Positions 5,461 to 6,623 of a DNA stretch of 6,623 nt are shown here, piece by piece. The first letter of the stretch is position 1; the number at the start of each line of letters is the position of its first letter. The notes under the pieces are model-generated. The model saw nothing but the letters and a program-made list of their open reading frames with translations. It made no database searches and was not told the origin of the DNA. The stretch is from Patescibacteria group bacterium (GTDB lineage: Bacteria > Patescibacteriota > Microgenomatia > UBA1406 > GWC2-37-13): NCBI GenBank assembly GCA_943356515.1, contig CALRFM010000060.1, positions 1-6,623 on the forward strand. Reading direction: 5' to 3'. Both the position numbers and the translations under genes were made by a program.

Positions 5461-6474
5461 TTACTCCTGTATTTTTTTTTGGTATCTTTCGATTGAAAGA
5501 GAAAGTATTTTTTCGATAAAATCTCCATAATTAAGCCCGATTAATTCAGCAGCACTTGGTAATCCATCACCAATATTAATTGATGGATTGGGGTTAACTT
5601 CAAGTACATGGGGATTATTATGCTCATCGAGTTTTATATCTACCCTTCCATAATCTTTACATCCAACGATCTGATATGCATCAAGTGCCATTTCGCTAAT
5701 AAGTGCCAGAAGTTTTTTATTCACTTTTTTTGGTGGGTGTTGAATAGTTAAATAATCTTTTTCAAACCGTTCATTATCTTCGTATTTTGCCTCAAAATCA
5801 AATATGTGCCATTTACCTTCTGGATACTTATCATATTTTGTACGTTTCAATGGGAGAATTTGTACATTTTCAGTCCCATTCCCAATGATGGGTACTCCAT
5901 ATTCATCTCCACTCAGATACTCCTCGATTAATATCGGCTGTTTGAATGTTTCAAGTACATATGTAGCCTGTTTGAGTAATTGTTTTTTATCTTCTACAAC
6001 AGAATCGTGCGTAATACCAATTGAATTATCTGAATGAGCAGGTTTTATGATCATAGGATAATGCATATTTTCTACATCAATATCTTCTATCGAAGAGGCA
6101 TAATCCCATTTAGCAGTAGGAATTTGATGAAAATCTAGTAGTTTTTTTACATGTATCTTATCTATGCAAGAAGCCAACGTGAAAGGGTTAGAGCCAGTAT
6201 AGGGAATTTGAAAAATATCAAACACTGCAGCAGCGTGTGGTTCCATAAAGCTTGAATTATTAATACGTTCACAAAGATTAAAAACTAGGTCGACTTTCTT
6301 CTGTTGTAAATCTTGTATTGCTCGGCTTGGATTATTGAAATCTATAAATTGGGTTTTATAACCTCGGGATGTTAATGCAGCTTGAATGGTGTTTCCAACA
6401 GAAGTTAGTTCTTGTTCGATAAGGTTGTCATCAGAAGTATAAGTGTTACACGCAATACCAATGGTAAGGCTTCT
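5461..6474 (-). CDS. D-Ala-D-Ala-ligase-like ATP-grasp enzyme, 5' end cut by the IS
   Basis: The open frame encodes 337 residues but has no start codon: it begins RSLTIGIACNTYTSDDN directly after TAA (6475-6477), which lies at the edge of the IS repeat. No ATG, GTG or TTG occurs in frame before ATG 6246, and a product from there would lose the N-terminal domain and lacks a ribosome site. Numbering from the first codon (AGA): N-terminal substrate domain to about 95 ('DLVFNLCER', 'IPYTGSN'); ATP-binding K144 (MIIKPA); E184/E185 (LIEEYLSGDEYG); 'FDFEAKY' (225-231); Mg ligands D279, E292 and N294 in 'RVDIKLDEHNNPHVLEVNPNP'. These fit the Ddl branch of ATP-grasp ligases, which join two amino acids using ATP. 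Almost the whole protein remains, so the loss is probably one to a few residues. With the epimerase 13 nt downstream it suggests dipeptide synthesis. It is likely inactive here unless a rare start such as ATT is used. Confidence 0.8.
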   Translation of the reverse strand, partial: RSLTIGIACNTYTSDDNLIEQELTSVGNTIQAALTSRGYKTQFIDFNNPSRAIQDLQQKKVDLVFNLCERINNSSFMEPHAAAVFDIFQIPYTGSNPFTLASCIDKIHVKKLLDFHQIPTAKWDYASSIEDIDVENMHYPMIIKPAHSDNSIGITHDSVVEDKKQLLKQATYVLETFKQPILIEEYLSGDEYGVPIIGNGTENVQILPLKRTKYDKYPEGKWHIFDFEAKYEDNERFEKDYLTIQHPPKKVNKKLLALISEMALDAYQIVGCKDYGRVDIKLDEHNNPHVLEVNPNPSINIGDGLPSAAELIGLNYGDFIEKILSLSIERYQKKIQE

Positions 6475-6490
6475 TTAGACCTGTTGCGAA

Positions 6491-6501
6491 TTAACTGTTA
6501 A
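6491..6501. repeat. 11-bp palindrome near the IS end (right copy)
   Basis: Second occurrence of the TTAAC-N-GTTAA palindrome, at the same distance from the IS edge as the left copy. Confidence 0.4.
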
Positions 6502-6540
6502 CTTCTCCCAGTATAAATCATTTTTGTCATAGTGGTCAGA

Positions 6541-6623
6541 TTACTTGGCAATGTCTAGGTGAAAGTTCCAGAGACCTGCGGATAGGAGGGTGAAGGTGTC
6601 GTCTAAGTTGGGGAGTTTATGTC
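6541..6623 (-). CDS. Transposase C-terminal fragment (partial, right copy)
   Basis: Twenty-six codons are visible in frame from 6621 down, stopping at TAA (6541-6543). The last 18 residues are identical to those of the left copy; the extra upstream residues read HKLPNLDD. The 5' part lies beyond the window. The ending is compatible with IS5-type DDE transposases, but the visible stretch is too short for a firm family call. Confidence 0.45.
   Translation of the reverse strand, partial: HKLPNLDDTFTLLSAGLWNFHLDIAK

Larger units (their letters stand above)
6475..6623 (-). mobile_element. 3' end of an insertion sequence (right copy, inward-facing)
   Basis: Bases 6475-6599 are the exact reverse complement of 1-125; another 24 bases of the element continue to the window edge. 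It carries the last 26 codons of the transposase-like frame on the minus strand, then the same non-coding tail, and abuts the first gene of the minus-strand operon. The two copies are in inverted orientation with their 3' ends facing the 6.35-kb interior. Confidence 0.7.

Noticed and set aside
5448..5528. Longer epimerase start at ATG 5528
   Set aside because: The extra 27 residues lie inside the ligase gene, are basic and unlike the family, and the epimerase-like sequence begins just after M28.
1..6599. Terminal inverted repeats as ends of a linear plasmid, phage or telomere
   Set aside because: The right copy continues 24 nt past the repeat in an open transposase-like frame, and the repeat contains the end of that gene. 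Two IS copies explain this better. Inverted rather than direct repeats also rule out simple circular closure.

Overview
The window reads as a stretch of bacterial chromosome, probably from an uncultured small-genome lineage. The combination of a cohesin-like protein, an FN3 protein with long Pro/Thr 'TPTP' linkers, tightly packed genes and mostly weak Shine-Dalgarno sites is the style of Patescibacteria/CPR (for example Microgenomates). This is an inference from style, not a placement. Codon use fits the standard bacterial code, and TGA acts as a stop at the end of the sugar kinase gene.

Layout. Bases 1-125 and 6475-6599 are perfect reverse complements. Each carries the last codons of the same transposase-like reading frame plus a short 3' non-coding tail, so the window is bracketed by the 3' ends of two identical insertion sequences (IS) that point inward. 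Inside lies one plus-strand gene, a PfkB-family kinase resembling fructoselysine 6-kinase (183-1004). A compact five-gene minus-strand run covers the rest (6474 down to 1005): a D-Ala-D-Ala-ligase-like ATP-grasp enzyme, a dipeptide epimerase of the enolase superfamily, enolase, a cohesin-like membrane protein and a large FN3/Cys-rich surface protein. Gaps in this run are 2 to 14 nt, so it is probably one operon with translational coupling. The kinase and the surface protein converge with their stop codons exactly abutting. There is no gene-free stretch over 300 bases; the longest runs from 60 to 182 and holds the IS tail, a possible IS-derived promoter and the kinase ribosome binding site.

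How the genes may work together. The ATP-grasp ligase and the dipeptide epimerase suggest synthesis or recycling of a dipeptide containing a D-residue, probably for peptidoglycan. Enolase is a housekeeping glycolytic enzyme carried in the same run. The last two genes encode cell-surface proteins. The right-hand IS has cut the operon's first gene at or within a few codons of its start: the reading frame has no usable start codon left and runs into a TAA at the junction. The left-hand IS end may supply a -35 box to the kinase. The most novel-looking material is a duplicated eight-cysteine module of about 105 residues in the FN3 protein, which I do not recognise.
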